IMG/VR virus record: IMGVR_UViG_3300045933_000229
Span: 1 to 64,000 of that record
Source: a virus
Strand: one strand, 5' to 3'
DNA length: 64,000 nt
Below, piece by piece: positions 14,009-19,910 of the stretch; the stretch's first letter is position 1; each line of letters starts with the position of its first letter. A program made the translations under genes and the position numbers. The notes beneath the pieces are model-generated. The model did not search any database. It worked only from the letters and a program-made list of their open reading frames with translations, and had not been told where the DNA came from.

Positions 14009-14296
14009 GTGACGGGATAGCGTCAGGTCGGCGGGGGATGGGCGGCTGGTCGGCGGCGGGGTGACCGGAAACCGTCAATTTCCCGCGCGCCGTCGGGATC
14101 TCGCCAGGTGACGCGGCACGTCACATTCTGCCGCAATTTGCGTCACCTCCGCTGCCGGAAACCTGTCGGGAATCAGTCACCTGGCGGGATTCCGTCACCA
14201 GCATCCCACGTGCCACGCAGCCGACACCTGCCGGAGCGCCGACACCCGGGCAGCCGCGTCCGTCAGGCGTCCGTCACCTGTCGGGAGCGCGTCAGG
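14009..14296. repeat. Cluster of 19-bp dyad repeats
   Basis: Copies at 14009-14027, 14061-14077, 14091-14108, 14163-14181, 14181-14199 and 14278-14296 fit the pattern (C/G)TG(A/T)CGGGAnnCCGTCA(C/G)(C/G). Two are in direct tandem, 18 bases apart. Half-sites TGACGG and CCGTCA are inverted, so each copy is an imperfect palindrome. Further half-sites fill the gaps. Related copies at 10272, 10289, 28587 and 59467 show it is a genome-wide family. Confidence 0.65.
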
Positions 14297-14496
14297 TCAC
14301 CCGCCGCAGCGCCCGGGCAGCGCGACCCCCCCCCGCATCGGACCAGGCCGGCGGCCCCCGGGGGTGCGCGAGGACACCATAGGCGGGTTCCGGCACGCTG
14401 ACCGTTGTCCTCACCTCGGGACAGGGGGGGGGCATCACGGCCACCCCGAAATTTTCCGCCCTTGCGGCCGAAGTTGTTTCAGTGGAACATCAGGCC

Positions 14497-14814
14497 ATGA
14501 GGAAGACGACGTGCAGCGCGTGTGGCGGACCGAACGACCGTCTGCCGCAGAGGTACTGCCGGGCCTGCCACGCCGCGAACATGCGCCGGACGAGGCCGAA
14601 GCACCGCGATCTGCCGGATGTTGAGCGCCTCAAGGCGAACACGAGGTCGTACTCGAACGTGATGCAGCGCCGGGGCAAGCTGAAACCCGAGCCGTGCATG
14701 GTGCTTGACTGCCTCAACAGGGCCGAGAAGCACCACCCGGACTATCGGGATCCGCTACGGGTGGTGTGGATCTGCAGGAAGCACCACCGGGAGAGGTTTC
14801 ACGGGAAACCTTGA
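14497..14814 (+). CDS. HNH-type zinc protein, putative endonuclease
   Basis: ATG at 14497 gives 105 residues; a GTG 15 bases earlier is possible. The N-terminus has a zinc-ribbon pattern, CSACGGPNDRLPQRYCRACH. The C-terminal part reads KPEPCMVLDCLN, then AEKHHPDYRDPLRVVWICRK and HHRERFH. The A-x-x-H-H-x-D-Y-x-x-P-L-x-V-x-W-x-C-x-x-H-H pattern is common in phage HNH/endonuclease VII-like proteins, where His and Cys bind metal and a catalytic His sits in the HH pair. A DNA-cutting or DNA-binding role is likely; catalytic activity is not certain. It is the only gene in a gene-poor region and runs opposite to its neighbours. Confidence 0.68.
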   Translation: MRKTTCSACGGPNDRLPQRYCRACHAANMRRTRPKHRDLPDVERLKANTRSYSNVMQRRGKLKPEPCMVLDCLNRAEKHHPDYRDPLRVVWICRKHHRERFHGKP

Positions 14815-14825
14815 CCGGGTCAGGG

Positions 14826-14892
14826 AGCGGGTGGCGGGACTCGAACCCGCGGCCTCAGCCTGTCAGGGGCCTCGGTCCCTCCCGGCACCCAC
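14826..14892 (-). tRNA. Degenerate tRNA-like element, 67 nt (possible attachment site)
   Basis: On the minus strand GTGGGTG (14886-14892) can pair fully with CACCCGC (14827-14833), with one G-U, next to a perfect T-arm, GCGGG-TTCGAGT-CCCGC (14834-14850). An anticodon-like stem of four pairs presents CCTGACA, which would give anticodon UGA (Ser) but with C instead of U at position 33. The D-arm is reduced to two pairs and the total is 67 bases, about nine short. CCA is not encoded. It may be a decayed tRNA gene, a tRNA-mimicking RNA, or a tRNA 3' end captured in an attachment site. Confidence 0.4.
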
Positions 14893-15140
14893 GTTGAGGC
14901 AGGCAACGAGTGAAGACCTCCCCCCCTACCCCCCCTCCGGGGTGGTGATGAAGGCTCGCTCCCCACGGGTCCGTTGGGGCGGATCACCGCGCGTCCTCCC
15001 GGCTGATCGCGAACGAGGCCGGTGGCTTGGTCCCGTATGCCCCCAGCTGCCGAGCAGGGGTTTCGGGAGACGAGAACAGGGGACGGGGGTGCCGAAAGAC
15101 GGTTCGGCGAGATGGAGCGACCACGGACCCTGCGATCGGG
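14893..15140. other. Intergenic region between promoter and tRNA-like element
   Basis: No gene is supported here. A leftward transcript from the promoter at 15141-15170 would run through this stretch into the tRNA-like element and would be 250-350 bases long. The sequence has a C-tract (CCCCCCTACCCCCCCT near 14930 on the plus strand) but no T-rich terminator. Confidence 0.4.
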
Positions 15141-15170
15141 AGCGTGCGCTTACCTCGGGTGAGGTGTCAA
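15141..15170 (-). promoter_or_regulatory. Leftward promoter, TTGACA-N18-CACGCT
   Basis: On the minus strand TTGACA (15165-15170) is followed after 18 bases by CACGCT (15141-15146), close to the CACGAT -10 used at 2886 and 61874. The 17 bases 15163-15179 are identical to those around the rightward promoter at 61851. The spacer has an inverted repeat ACCTC-ACCC-GAGGT, a possible operator. There is no gene immediately downstream, only the tRNA-like element. Confidence 0.6.
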
Positions 15171-15703
15171 GAGTCCGACAGGATCGTGGGGCGCTTGTCG
15201 ATGAACTGCCGAAGGACGTGCTGCGGGACGTTGTAGGCAGGGCGGCCCGGCTGGAGCTCGCCCCACCAGTCGTCGTTCTTGCCGTCGCGGCCGAGGATCC
15301 AGCCGCGGATGTAGAGGCAGGGGCGATGGCCGGTGACGAGGACGAACGCGTGTTCGTCGCGGTCCCCGCGCCAGCCGTTCTTCTTGGTCCACACCCGCTT
15401 GTGGAGGATCAGGTGGCCGCCCGAGTAGGGGGTCGAGCGAACCTGCACCCGGCCGACGTCACCACGCTCGGTGTCGGGGAGGAGGGACGGCTCCCACGCC
15501 CGGCAGGCGGCGATGGCGACCGCGAACTCGGCCACCGCCCCGGCGATGTGCGGCTCGGCCGGATCCTTGCCCGTCCAGCCGTAGCGGTGCTGCCAGGTCG
15601 GCTGGCGAGCGGCGTAGTCGGCGCGCGCCTGACCGACGGCCTCGCCCCGGCGCACCTGCACCGGCGTCATCTCGACATAGACAGGACGCGGGTTCAATCG
15701 CAC
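15167..15703 (-). CDS. Putative PD-(D/E)xK-like conserved phage protein
   Basis: GTG start (15701-15703) in an overlap with the previous gene gives 178 residues. A core of GAVAEFAVAIA, then TERGDVGRVQVRST, LILHKRVW, HAFVLVTGHRPCLYIRGWIL and PAYNVPQHVLRQF is recognisable as a recurrent phage protein. The order helix-E ... G-D-V-G-x-x-x-V-R ... strand is like a restriction-endonuclease fold with E, D and an Arg in place of the usual Lys, so nuclease activity is uncertain. It is the last gene of the long leftward accessory operon; its 3' end overlaps the upstream part of the promoter at 15165. Confidence 0.55.
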   Translation of the reverse strand: MRLNPRPVYVEMTPVQVRRGEAVGQARADYAARQPTWQHRYGWTGKDPAEPHIAGAVAEFAVAIAACRAWEPSLLPDTERGDVGRVQVRSTPYSGGHLILHKRVWTKKNGWRGDRDEHAFVLVTGHRPCLYIRGWILGRDGKNDDWWGELQPGRPAYNVPQHVLRQFIDKRPTILSDS

Positions 15704-15939
15704 AGCCCCTCGTAGTCGTGGGTCGAGGAGCCGTCGTGGTCGTGCAGCCGGTCGCGGTAACGCTGCGACCAGGGGAGGAAGCGCCCGCACTCGGCGCAGC
15801 GCGGCGGGAACTCGCCCGGGCCGTGCACCGGGCAGCGCTCGTCAGGCTCCAGCGCCACGATCGAGCAGCAGCACCAGTCGCGCTCCCTACACCTGTGGGT
15901 AGGTGTGGAGGTGGGTTCCGGTCTTGGGCTTTTGTCCAC
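15694..15939 (-). CDS. Cysteine-rich small protein (81 aa)
   Basis: GTG start overlapping the previous gene by 53 bases, so the true start could be further in, though no better codon is seen. The chain contains RCRERDWCCCSIV, then ERCPVHGPGEFPPRCAECGR and a tail rich in His and Asp. The CPVH ... C-x-x-C arrangement is typical of a small zinc ribbon. No function is known for it. The two-stage cysteine pattern suggests one structured metal site and a separate Cys triplet near the N-terminus. Confidence 0.5.
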   Translation of the reverse strand: MDKSPRPEPTSTPTHRCRERDWCCCSIVALEPDERCPVHGPGEFPPRCAECGRFLPWSQRYRDRLHDHDGSSTHDYEGLCD

Positions 15940-16108
15940 CGTCGAACTCGGGCGCGGGAAGGTGGTAGCCGCACACGTCGCACTTCGGCCGCCACCGGCG
16001 CCGCCAGTGCCAGCGAGGGCTATCGTTGTAGAGGAGCTCCCACAGGTTGCCGCAGCAGCGCCAGGTGCGCAGCATGAAGCGGCCCCGCGGCTCGTTCGAG
16101 ACGGTCAT
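15887..16108 (-). CDS. Small basic zinc-finger-like protein (73 aa)
   Basis: ATG (16106-16108) lies three bases after the previous stop. The product is basic and aromatic: FMLRTWRCCGNLWELLYNDS, PRWHWRRRWRPKCDVCGYHL, then a hydrophilic tail. RCCG and KCDVCGYH provide four metal ligands, so a zinc knuckle is likely, perhaps binding nucleic acid through the Arg/Trp-rich middle. The family is not recognised. Its 3' end overlaps the start of the next gene. Confidence 0.55.
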   Translation of the reverse strand: MTVSNEPRGRFMLRTWRCCGNLWELLYNDSPRWHWRRRWRPKCDVCGYHLPAPEFDGGQKPKTGTHLHTYPQV

Positions 16109-16111
16109 TTC

Positions 16112-16408
16112 TCAGTCCGCCGTGCCGGGCCAGTACGGGCCGGTCCGCATGGACGGCGCCTCGATCGAGCGCGGGAGGTGCATCCAGTGCGTCGGCTGGG
16201 ACTTGAGCGGCGCCCACCGGCGGATCACCCCGTCGAGATCGCGGCGCCCGATGCGCATGATGATCGGGCGGTAGCCGCTGCAGCGCATGAGGAGAACCAT
16301 CCCGTCGCGCGCCGACAGCGACTCGATCCGTTTCACCCGCGGGTCGAGGTTGCGCACCGCTATCGCGATGGCGGTCGTGTACTGGTTCTGACGGTTTGGG
16401 AGGCTCAC
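16112..16408 (-). CDS. Hypothetical protein (98 aa)
   Basis: ATG (16406-16408) overlaps the preceding stop. The chain reads QYTTAIAIAVRNLDPRVKRI, ESLSARDGMVLLMRCSGYRP, then IIMRIGRRDLDGVIRRWAPL and a Pro/Trp-rich tail. The pattern suggests a small alpha/beta domain with basic surface. No motif is known to me. It is part of a run of seven genes joined by four-base overlaps, which argues for it being real. Confidence 0.58.
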   Translation of the reverse strand: MSLPNRQNQYTTAIAIAVRNLDPRVKRIESLSARDGMVLLMRCSGYRPIIMRIGRRDLDGVIRRWAPLKSQPTHWMHLPRSIEAPSMRTGPYWPGTAD

Positions 16409-16899
16409 GGCTTGCGGCCCTTCGGCCCGCGCCGCCGCCCGCCCGGCTGCGGGTCGGCCGGGGGCACCCAGTCCTTCGGCAGCAGGCCCGCGGCAATGGC
16501 GTCCTCGCGGGTCATCACCTTCACGTCGCGCCCGCCCCCGGCCTTGATCGCCTCGGTGATCGCGCCGATGAACTCCTTCATCGAGCCGAACTCCGGGATC
16601 GACGCCTGCTCGCGCGTGTCCTCGCGCTTCGCCTCATCGCGCTTGGCCTCGATGATGCCCTCCAGATCCGTGAGCAGCGCCACCTCCCACTGCGCCACGA
16701 ACTCGTGCCGCCCGGGCGTGCACAGGAAGTCGTGCGCGAACCCGCACAGGTGGCGCGACACCTCGCCCATCTTCACCGCCGCGGTCGCCACGCTCATGAT
16801 GTAGAGCCGCGCAAGGAGGTTCAACTCGCGCTCGGAGAGGTCGTCGAACTCCACCCGGATGCGGTTCTTCACCATGATCGTCATGTCGCCCAGCTTCAT
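16405..16899 (-). CDS. Hypothetical helical protein (164 aa)
   Basis: ATG overlaps the previous stop. The first 50 residues contain IRVEFDDLSERELNLLARLY and a long helix; the centre has CGFAHDFLCTPGRHEFVAQW and charged helices (IEAKRDEAKREDTREQ); the C-terminus is Pro/Gly/Arg-rich and disordered. Two cysteines and two histidines occur in the centre, but spacing does not match a known zinc motif. The function is unknown. It is conserved in arrangement with the accessory operon only. Confidence 0.58.
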   Translation of the reverse strand: MKLGDMTIMVKNRIRVEFDDLSERELNLLARLYIMSVATAAVKMGEVSRHLCGFAHDFLCTPGRHEFVAQWEVALLTDLEGIIEAKRDEAKREDTREQASIPEFGSMKEFIGAITEAIKAGGGRDVKVMTREDAIAAGLLPKDWVPPADPQPGGRRRGPKGRKP

Positions 16900-17150
16900 C
16901 TTGCCTCCCGGTCCGGGTCACGTTTCAGCACCACGTCGCGCTCCTGCGCCTCGATCCACGCGGTCACGCTGTGCGTCTTCACCACCGGGCAGCCGCGATG
17001 GTCGAAGCGTACGACGCTCGGCCCGTTGATGACCACCATGTTGCCCTCGGCCCTGATCGTGCCGGTGGCGTTCTGCACCACGATCACCGGCCGCCGCGGC
17101 CGCGAGCGGCGGATCTGCTCGTTCATGTAGATGAACAGGATGTCGCTCAT
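16896..17150 (-). CDS. Hypothetical protein (84 aa)
   Basis: ATG at 17148-17150 overlaps the previous gene. The sequence starts MSDILFIYMNEQIRRSRPRR and then reads as repeated beta strands: PVIVVQNATGTIRAEGNMVV, INGPSVVRFDHRGCPVVKTH. It is probably a small beta-barrel or sandwich. An extended frame to 17387 is arginine-rich and unlikely. No family or function is recognised. Confidence 0.58.
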   Translation of the reverse strand: MSDILFIYMNEQIRRSRPRRPVIVVQNATGTIRAEGNMVVINGPSVVRFDHRGCPVVKTHSVTAWIEAQERDVVLKRDPDREAR

Positions 17151-17599
17151 GGGACGTCTTTCGGCGGCGGCAGCGCCTTCGAGGCTTCGACGTGTTCGAG
17201 GACGGTCTTCCCCGAGGGCAGCAGGATCTGCGCGAGGAACGCCCCCTCGAAGGACAGCATCCCCGTCTCGATCGCGGTCAGCTGCCCCTTCAACCAGTCG
17301 CGCAGCATCGAGTACACCGCGATCTCGGCCTGCTCCAGCGCGGCGCGCTCGTAGTCGGCCTTCGGGCGCGCCTTGCGGGGCGTCCACGGGTTGCGTTTCA
17401 GCTGCGCCGCCGCGTAGCCGCGCGTGCTGGCCTTCACCGACACCTGTCGGCCGCGGTACTCGAACTGCACCATCACCTCGCCCACCGAGGCGTCGGTCAT
17501 GTGGCCGAACCGGCCGCAGCCGAACGCCCCCAGCAGGCGCTGGATGTCGTCGAGCGCCCGTCGGCCGCTGGTCGCGTTCGCGTAGGGCAGGTTGCTCAT
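17147..17599 (-). CDS. Hypothetical protein (150 aa)
   Basis: ATG at 17597-17599 overlaps the preceding gene. Residues 11-60 contain RRALDDIQRLLGAFGCGRFG and a beta hairpin (EVMVQFEYRGRQVSVKAS), followed by RGYAAAQLKRNPWTPRKA and two long helices (DYERAALEQAEIAVYSMLRD, WLKGQLTAIETG). The pattern, a beta hairpin with GYAAAxLKxNP, resembles a recurrent phage protein without a named role. It may bind nucleic acid given its basic middle, but this is inference. Confidence 0.6.
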   Translation of the reverse strand: MSNLPYANATSGRRALDDIQRLLGAFGCGRFGHMTDASVGEVMVQFEYRGRQVSVKASTRGYAAAQLKRNPWTPRKARPKADYERAALEQAEIAVYSMLRDWLKGQLTAIETGMLSFEGAFLAQILLPSGKTVLEHVEASKALPPPKDVP

Positions 17600-17823
17600 G
17601 CGGTGGGCCGCCCGGTGTAGTCGTCGAGGAATGACTGCAGCGCGTTCGCGAACTGGTCGGCCATCCACTCGGCCTCGGCCTTCGTCGGCAGGTCGCCGCC
17701 GACCTGGAAGTTCTGGATCCCGCTTACCTGGCACCAGACCTCCCAATGCCCGCGGTATCCCCGCACCTTCGTCCGCTCGCGCAGCCACTTCGCCCGCGGC
17801 TTGATGACGCGGCGGTAGGTCAC
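17596..17823 (-). CDS. Small basic protein (75 aa)
   Basis: GTG (17821-17823) overlaps the stop of the Acb2-like gene as GTGA. The product opens with a basic stretch (TYRRVIKPRAKWLRERTKVR), then GHWEVWCQVSGIQNFQVGGD, followed by a helix (TKAEAEWMADQFANALQSFL). This beta-then-helix form looks like a small single-domain protein; W-x-V-x-C may contribute to a core strand. It is immediately downstream of the anti-CBASS candidate, so a linked counter-defence role is possible but unproven. Confidence 0.6.
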   Translation of the reverse strand: MTYRRVIKPRAKWLRERTKVRGYRGHWEVWCQVSGIQNFQVGGDLPTKAEAEWMADQFANALQSFLDDYTGRPTA

Positions 17824-18122
17824 GGCTGCTTCGCCTCGAACGGGCTGACCGGCTTCGCCACCGCGCGCGACATCGCCATGAAGCCCTGCTCGAAGTGCGT
17901 CTTGGCGATCGAGAGCCAGCGGCTGTCGGTGGACTTGTCGGCCATCATCGTTTTCCACAGCATCGCCACCGCCACCTCCATCGACTTCACCTCGTTCATG
18001 CGCGCGATCACCTCCGGCGGCAGCGTGCGGTAGCCGCGGATCTGGCTGCCGTCCATCGGCGGGGCGGCGCCCAGCGCATCGCTCGGGGCTTCGGGAAGGG
18101 CGGATTGGTTGTCGTCGGTCAT
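17820..18122 (-). CDS. acb2: Acb2-type anti-CBASS cyclic-nucleotide sponge (candidate)
   Basis: ATG at 18120-18122 has GAGGA upstream. The 100-residue protein has an acidic disordered N-terminus and then the compact helical-hairpin signature of the Acb2 family: QIRGYRTLPPEVIARMNEVK, a connecting helix, and DSRWLSIAKTHFEQGFMAMS followed by RAVAKP. The G-Y-R-x-L ... N-x-x-K ... R-W-x-x-I-A-x-T-x-x-x-x-G-F-M-x-x-x-R-A-V-A-x-P pattern is what I recall for Acb2. Known Acb2 proteins form hexamers that sequester cyclic di- and trinucleotides made by CBASS, blocking effector activation. It is encoded second in a leftward accessory operon; a short rightward unit lies antisense to its leader. Confidence 0.78.
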   Translation of the reverse strand: MTDDNQSALPEAPSDALGAAPPMDGSQIRGYRTLPPEVIARMNEVKSMEVAVAMLWKTMMADKSTDSRWLSIAKTHFEQGFMAMSRAVAKPVSPFEAKQP

Positions 18123-18150
18123 CGTTCGGTCCTCGCAGGTTGTTGAAAAC

Positions 18151-18179
18151 TTGACAGGTGAGTAATCGCTCGCTACAGT
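18151..18179 (+). promoter_or_regulatory. Strong rightward promoter, TTGACA-N17-TACAGT
   Basis: TTGACA (18151-18156) and TACAGT (18174-18179) with a 17-base spacer, identical boxes to the promoter at 10137. It points away from the Acb2-like gene, against the direction of the surrounding operon. The spacer contains GGTGAG-TAAT-CGCTC, related to the perfect inverted repeat at 19223. Confidence 0.82.
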
Positions 18180-18186
18180 CCGCGGC

Positions 18187-18298
18187 ATGATCCGTCCCGG
18201 TCTTGTCACCCGGGATGACGCTTTGGTCGGCGTCGGCACGGACCCCGGATCTACAGACGGCCCCGTCGGAATCCCACCGCCCGGGGCCGTTGACTTTT
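18187..18298 (+). ncRNA. Short antisense transcript, perhaps coding a leaderless 37-aa peptide
   Basis: The promoter at 18151 predicts transcription from 18186/18187, and a hairpin with TTTT ends it at about 18298, giving an RNA of about 110 bases. It is antisense to the stretch between two genes of the leftward operon, upstream of the Acb2-like gene, so it could modulate that operon. The predicted first base is also the A of an ATG: the frame 18187-18300 encodes 37 residues (MIRPGLVTRDDALVGVGTDP, then a Gly/Pro-rich end) without a leader. Whether it acts as RNA, leaderless mRNA, or both cannot be decided from sequence. Confidence 0.5.
18257..18298 (+). terminator. Intrinsic terminator of the short rightward unit
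   Basis: ACGGCCCC (18257-18264) pairs with GGGGCCGT (18283-18290) over an 18-base loop, followed by TGACTTTT. The same hairpin read leftward starts seven bases past the stop codon of the 281-residue gene but has a poor T-tract, so it could attenuate the leftward operon. Confidence 0.7.
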
Positions 18299-19142
18299 AG
18301 AACTCCGGCATCTTCCCCTCTCGAATCATGAACTTGGGCGGCATCATGTTGCGCTCGTAGGCGGCGAGCGCCTCGCGCGCGCGCACCTGCGCCCGGTCCA
18401 TCAGCTGCCGCTCCACCTCCTGCCAGCGGCGCGGGTCGATCCTGAACTCCTCGGCCATGCGCCGCGCCATCGCCTGCACCTCGTCGGCAACGAGCCGCTG
18501 CAGCAGGCGCAGCAGGTCCGCCGGCAGCTGCGGCGCCGGGGGAAAGAGCGCCGCGTTCATCGCGTCGATCCCGCGCCCCTCCTTCGCCTGCGCGATCGAC
18601 CACTCGCGCTTGATGCGCTCCACCTCGGCGCGCGCGAGCGCCGCCTGCCGCTCGGCCGCGTCCACCTTCACGCGGATCTCCTCGGCGGTGAGGCCCCACG
18701 CCTCATTTCCGCCCGGGACGATCTGGCCCCAGTCGGCGTTTGGTCCGACCCTCATTCCGGGCGGCTTCTTCACGCTCGAAGGCGGACCCGCCACGCCGCC
18801 CTCCGGCTTTTTTGGCAGCATCGTGAATGGCTTACCCTGCTGCGCGATGAGTTCGTTGAGGGCCTGCTTCATGCCCTTCGCGTCGAGGGCGTCGCCGCCG
18901 TCGGTGACCTCCTTGACCACCTGCGCAAGCGCCGGGTCGATCGCCATCGGGATCTTCTCGATCACCCGCCAGCCGAAGCGCGCGCCGTCCTCGACGAACT
19001 TCGCCAGCGGCTCGCCGATCCAGTCCTCCAGCGTCTCGTCGGCGCCGACGATCACGCCCGCGGCGTCGATGATGATCTCGACCTCCTGCTCGCCGATCTT
19101 TACCCACCGCCGGGTCGTCTCAGGTGCGGCCTTCTTCGCCAT
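18297..19142 (-). CDS. Hypothetical coiled-coil protein (281 aa)
   Basis: ATG at 19140-19142 has an excellent ribosome site (GGAGG). The N-terminal 60 residues are beta-rich (RRWVKIGEQEVEIIIDAAGV), the middle has a Pro/Gly linker, and from about residue 150 long charged helices dominate (EEIRVKVDAAERQAALARAE, VERIKREWSIAQAKE, then a second helical block ending near residue 265). No catalytic motif or family is recognised. It is the first gene after the leftward promoter at 19160-19187 and heads the operon with the Acb2-like gene. A frame extension to 19196 crosses the promoter and was rejected. Confidence 0.65.
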   Translation of the reverse strand: MAKKAAPETTRRWVKIGEQEVEIIIDAAGVIVGADETLEDWIGEPLAKFVEDGARFGWRVIEKIPMAIDPALAQVVKEVTDGGDALDAKGMKQALNELIAQQGKPFTMLPKKPEGGVAGPPSSVKKPPGMRVGPNADWGQIVPGGNEAWGLTAEEIRVKVDAAERQAALARAEVERIKREWSIAQAKEGRGIDAMNAALFPPAPQLPADLLRLLQRLVADEVQAMARRMAEEFRIDPRRWQEVERQLMDRAQVRAREALAAYERNMMPPKFMIREGKMPEF

Positions 19143-19159
19143 CCCGACCTCCATGCAAG

Positions 19160-19187
19160 ATCGTGTCAGTATGGACCGGGGTTGCAA
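19160..19187 (-). promoter_or_regulatory. Leftward promoter, TTGCAA-N16-CACGAT
   Basis: On the minus strand TTGCAA (19182-19187) is followed after 16 bases by CACGAT (19160-19165); TTTGCA with 17 bases is an alternative register. The CACGATCTTGCA stretch also occurs near the divergent promoters at 61808. It should serve the leftward operon from 19142. Confidence 0.55.
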
Positions 19188-19210
19188 ATCCCGCAAGCGG
19201 CGTCTACCAT
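19182..19210 (+). promoter_or_regulatory. Rightward promoter of the virion module, TTGCAA-N17-TACCAT
   Basis: TTGCAA (19182-19187) and TACCAT (19205-19210) are 17 bases apart. TTGCAA equals its own reverse complement, so this same hexamer is the -35 box of the opposing promoter. RNA would start near 19217 and run into the terminase genes. Confidence 0.6.
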
Positions 19211-19222
19211 CGCGCGCAACGA

Positions 19223-19240
19223 GGTGAGCGCCCGCTCACC
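19223..19240. promoter_or_regulatory. Inverted repeat GGTGAGC-N4-GCTCACC
   Basis: A perfect 7-bp inverted repeat with a 4-base centre lies about six bases past the predicted start of the rightward virion transcript. A related sequence (GGTGAG-N4-CGCTC) sits inside the promoter at 18151. It could be an operator shared by both promoters or an mRNA 5' hairpin. Confidence 0.5.
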
Positions 19241-19256
19241 GTTCGAGGAGCGTTCA

Positions 19257-19316
19257 ATGGGATGTCCCTGCCGGGGACGACGCCCCATTCCGCCACGGCC
19301 AGCGCCCCCGCGATAG
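19257..19316 (+). CDS. Possible 19-aa leader peptide before the terminase genes
   Basis: An ATG with a good ribosome site (GGAG, six bases upstream) opens 19 codons, MGCPCRGRRPIPPRPAPPR, ending in TAG 12 bases before the terminase small-subunit gene. The coding stretch can fold: AATGGG with CCCATT enclosing GTCCC with GGGAC. Translation of the minigene would open this structure, so it could control expression of the virion operon. Very Pro/Arg-rich peptides can also stall ribosomes. Evidence is structural only. Confidence 0.4.
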   Translation: MGCPCRGRRPIPPRPAPPR

Positions 19317-19328
19317 GCTGACCAGCCC

Positions 19329-19910
19329 ATGTCGGGGACACCGCTTCGGCGCCGGGACTACGCCCGGCTCGATCAGGTGGGGATCGACGTCATCGAGGCA
19401 GCCTTGTCCAAGGCTGGCGCCTCGACGCAGGCCATCGCTGATCGCTACAGCGTCTCCGAGTTCAACCTGAGGATGTGGCGGCGGTTCCGCCGCACCGAGC
19501 TCTTCCTCCACGAGTACGGCCCCGAGGATCTGCTCGACGACATCGCCAACGGCGACACCGTCGCCTCGATCGCGAGGAAGCACGACATCTCGCACGGCCT
19601 GCTCGCCAAGTGGGCCGCCGTGCACGTCAACGCCGAGGATCTCGCGGTCGCGCGCGACAACGCCGCCGACGCGCAGTTCGATGCGAGCAAGGTGGAGCTC
19701 GACGGCGCCGCCGACGACGTCGCGGTCCGCCGCGCAGTCGAGAAGCACAAGATCGACCGCTTCGTCGCCGAGCGCACGACCCGGAGATTCACCGACGAGA
19801 AGCAGCTGCGCGTCACCGGCACCGAGGGCGTCGAGTTCCATATCAGCTACAAGATGAAGGACCGCCCGAAGGAGGAGTCGAACCCGCCCGAGGAGCGCGA
19901 GCCGGCGTGA
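19329..19910 (+). CDS. Terminase small subunit
   Basis: A 193-residue protein directly before the large terminase block. Residues 13-60 form a helix-turn-helix-like unit (VIEAALSKAGASTQAIADRY, SVSEFNLRMWRRF), and residues 75-100 resemble a second (DIANGDTVASIARKHDISHG, LLAKWAA), as in DNA-recognising small terminases. A charged helical region and a C-terminal strand rich in Thr, Glu and Lys follow. It should bind the packaging site and regulate the large subunit. The start lacks a strong ribosome site, and its leader contains a structured mini-ORF. Assignment rests on HTH content and position. Confidence 0.72.
   Translation: MSGTPLRRRDYARLDQVGIDVIEAALSKAGASTQAIADRYSVSEFNLRMWRRFRRTELFLHEYGPEDLLDDIANGDTVASIARKHDISHGLLAKWAAVHVNAEDLAVARDNAADAQFDASKVELDGAADDVAVRRAVEKHKIDRFVAERTTRRFTDEKQLRVTGTEGVEFHISYKMKDRPKEESNPPEEREPA

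Larger units (their letters stand above)
13821..14496. other. 676-bp gene-poor region rich in dyad repeats
   Basis: No frame on either strand combines a ribosome site with normal composition. The region holds a 14-bp palindrome at 13897, at least six copies of a 19-bp dyad repeat between 14009 and 14296, and many extra GTCACC/GGTGAC half-sites. No promoter with a good -35 box was found. It could be an operator cluster, a replication origin with iterons, or a packaging or partition site. Confidence 0.6.

Noticed and set aside
14826-15140. tmRNA or tmRNA-like gene
   Set aside because: The T-arm resembles the tmRNA 3' end, but the conserved 5' domain, tag frame and encoded CCA are missing.
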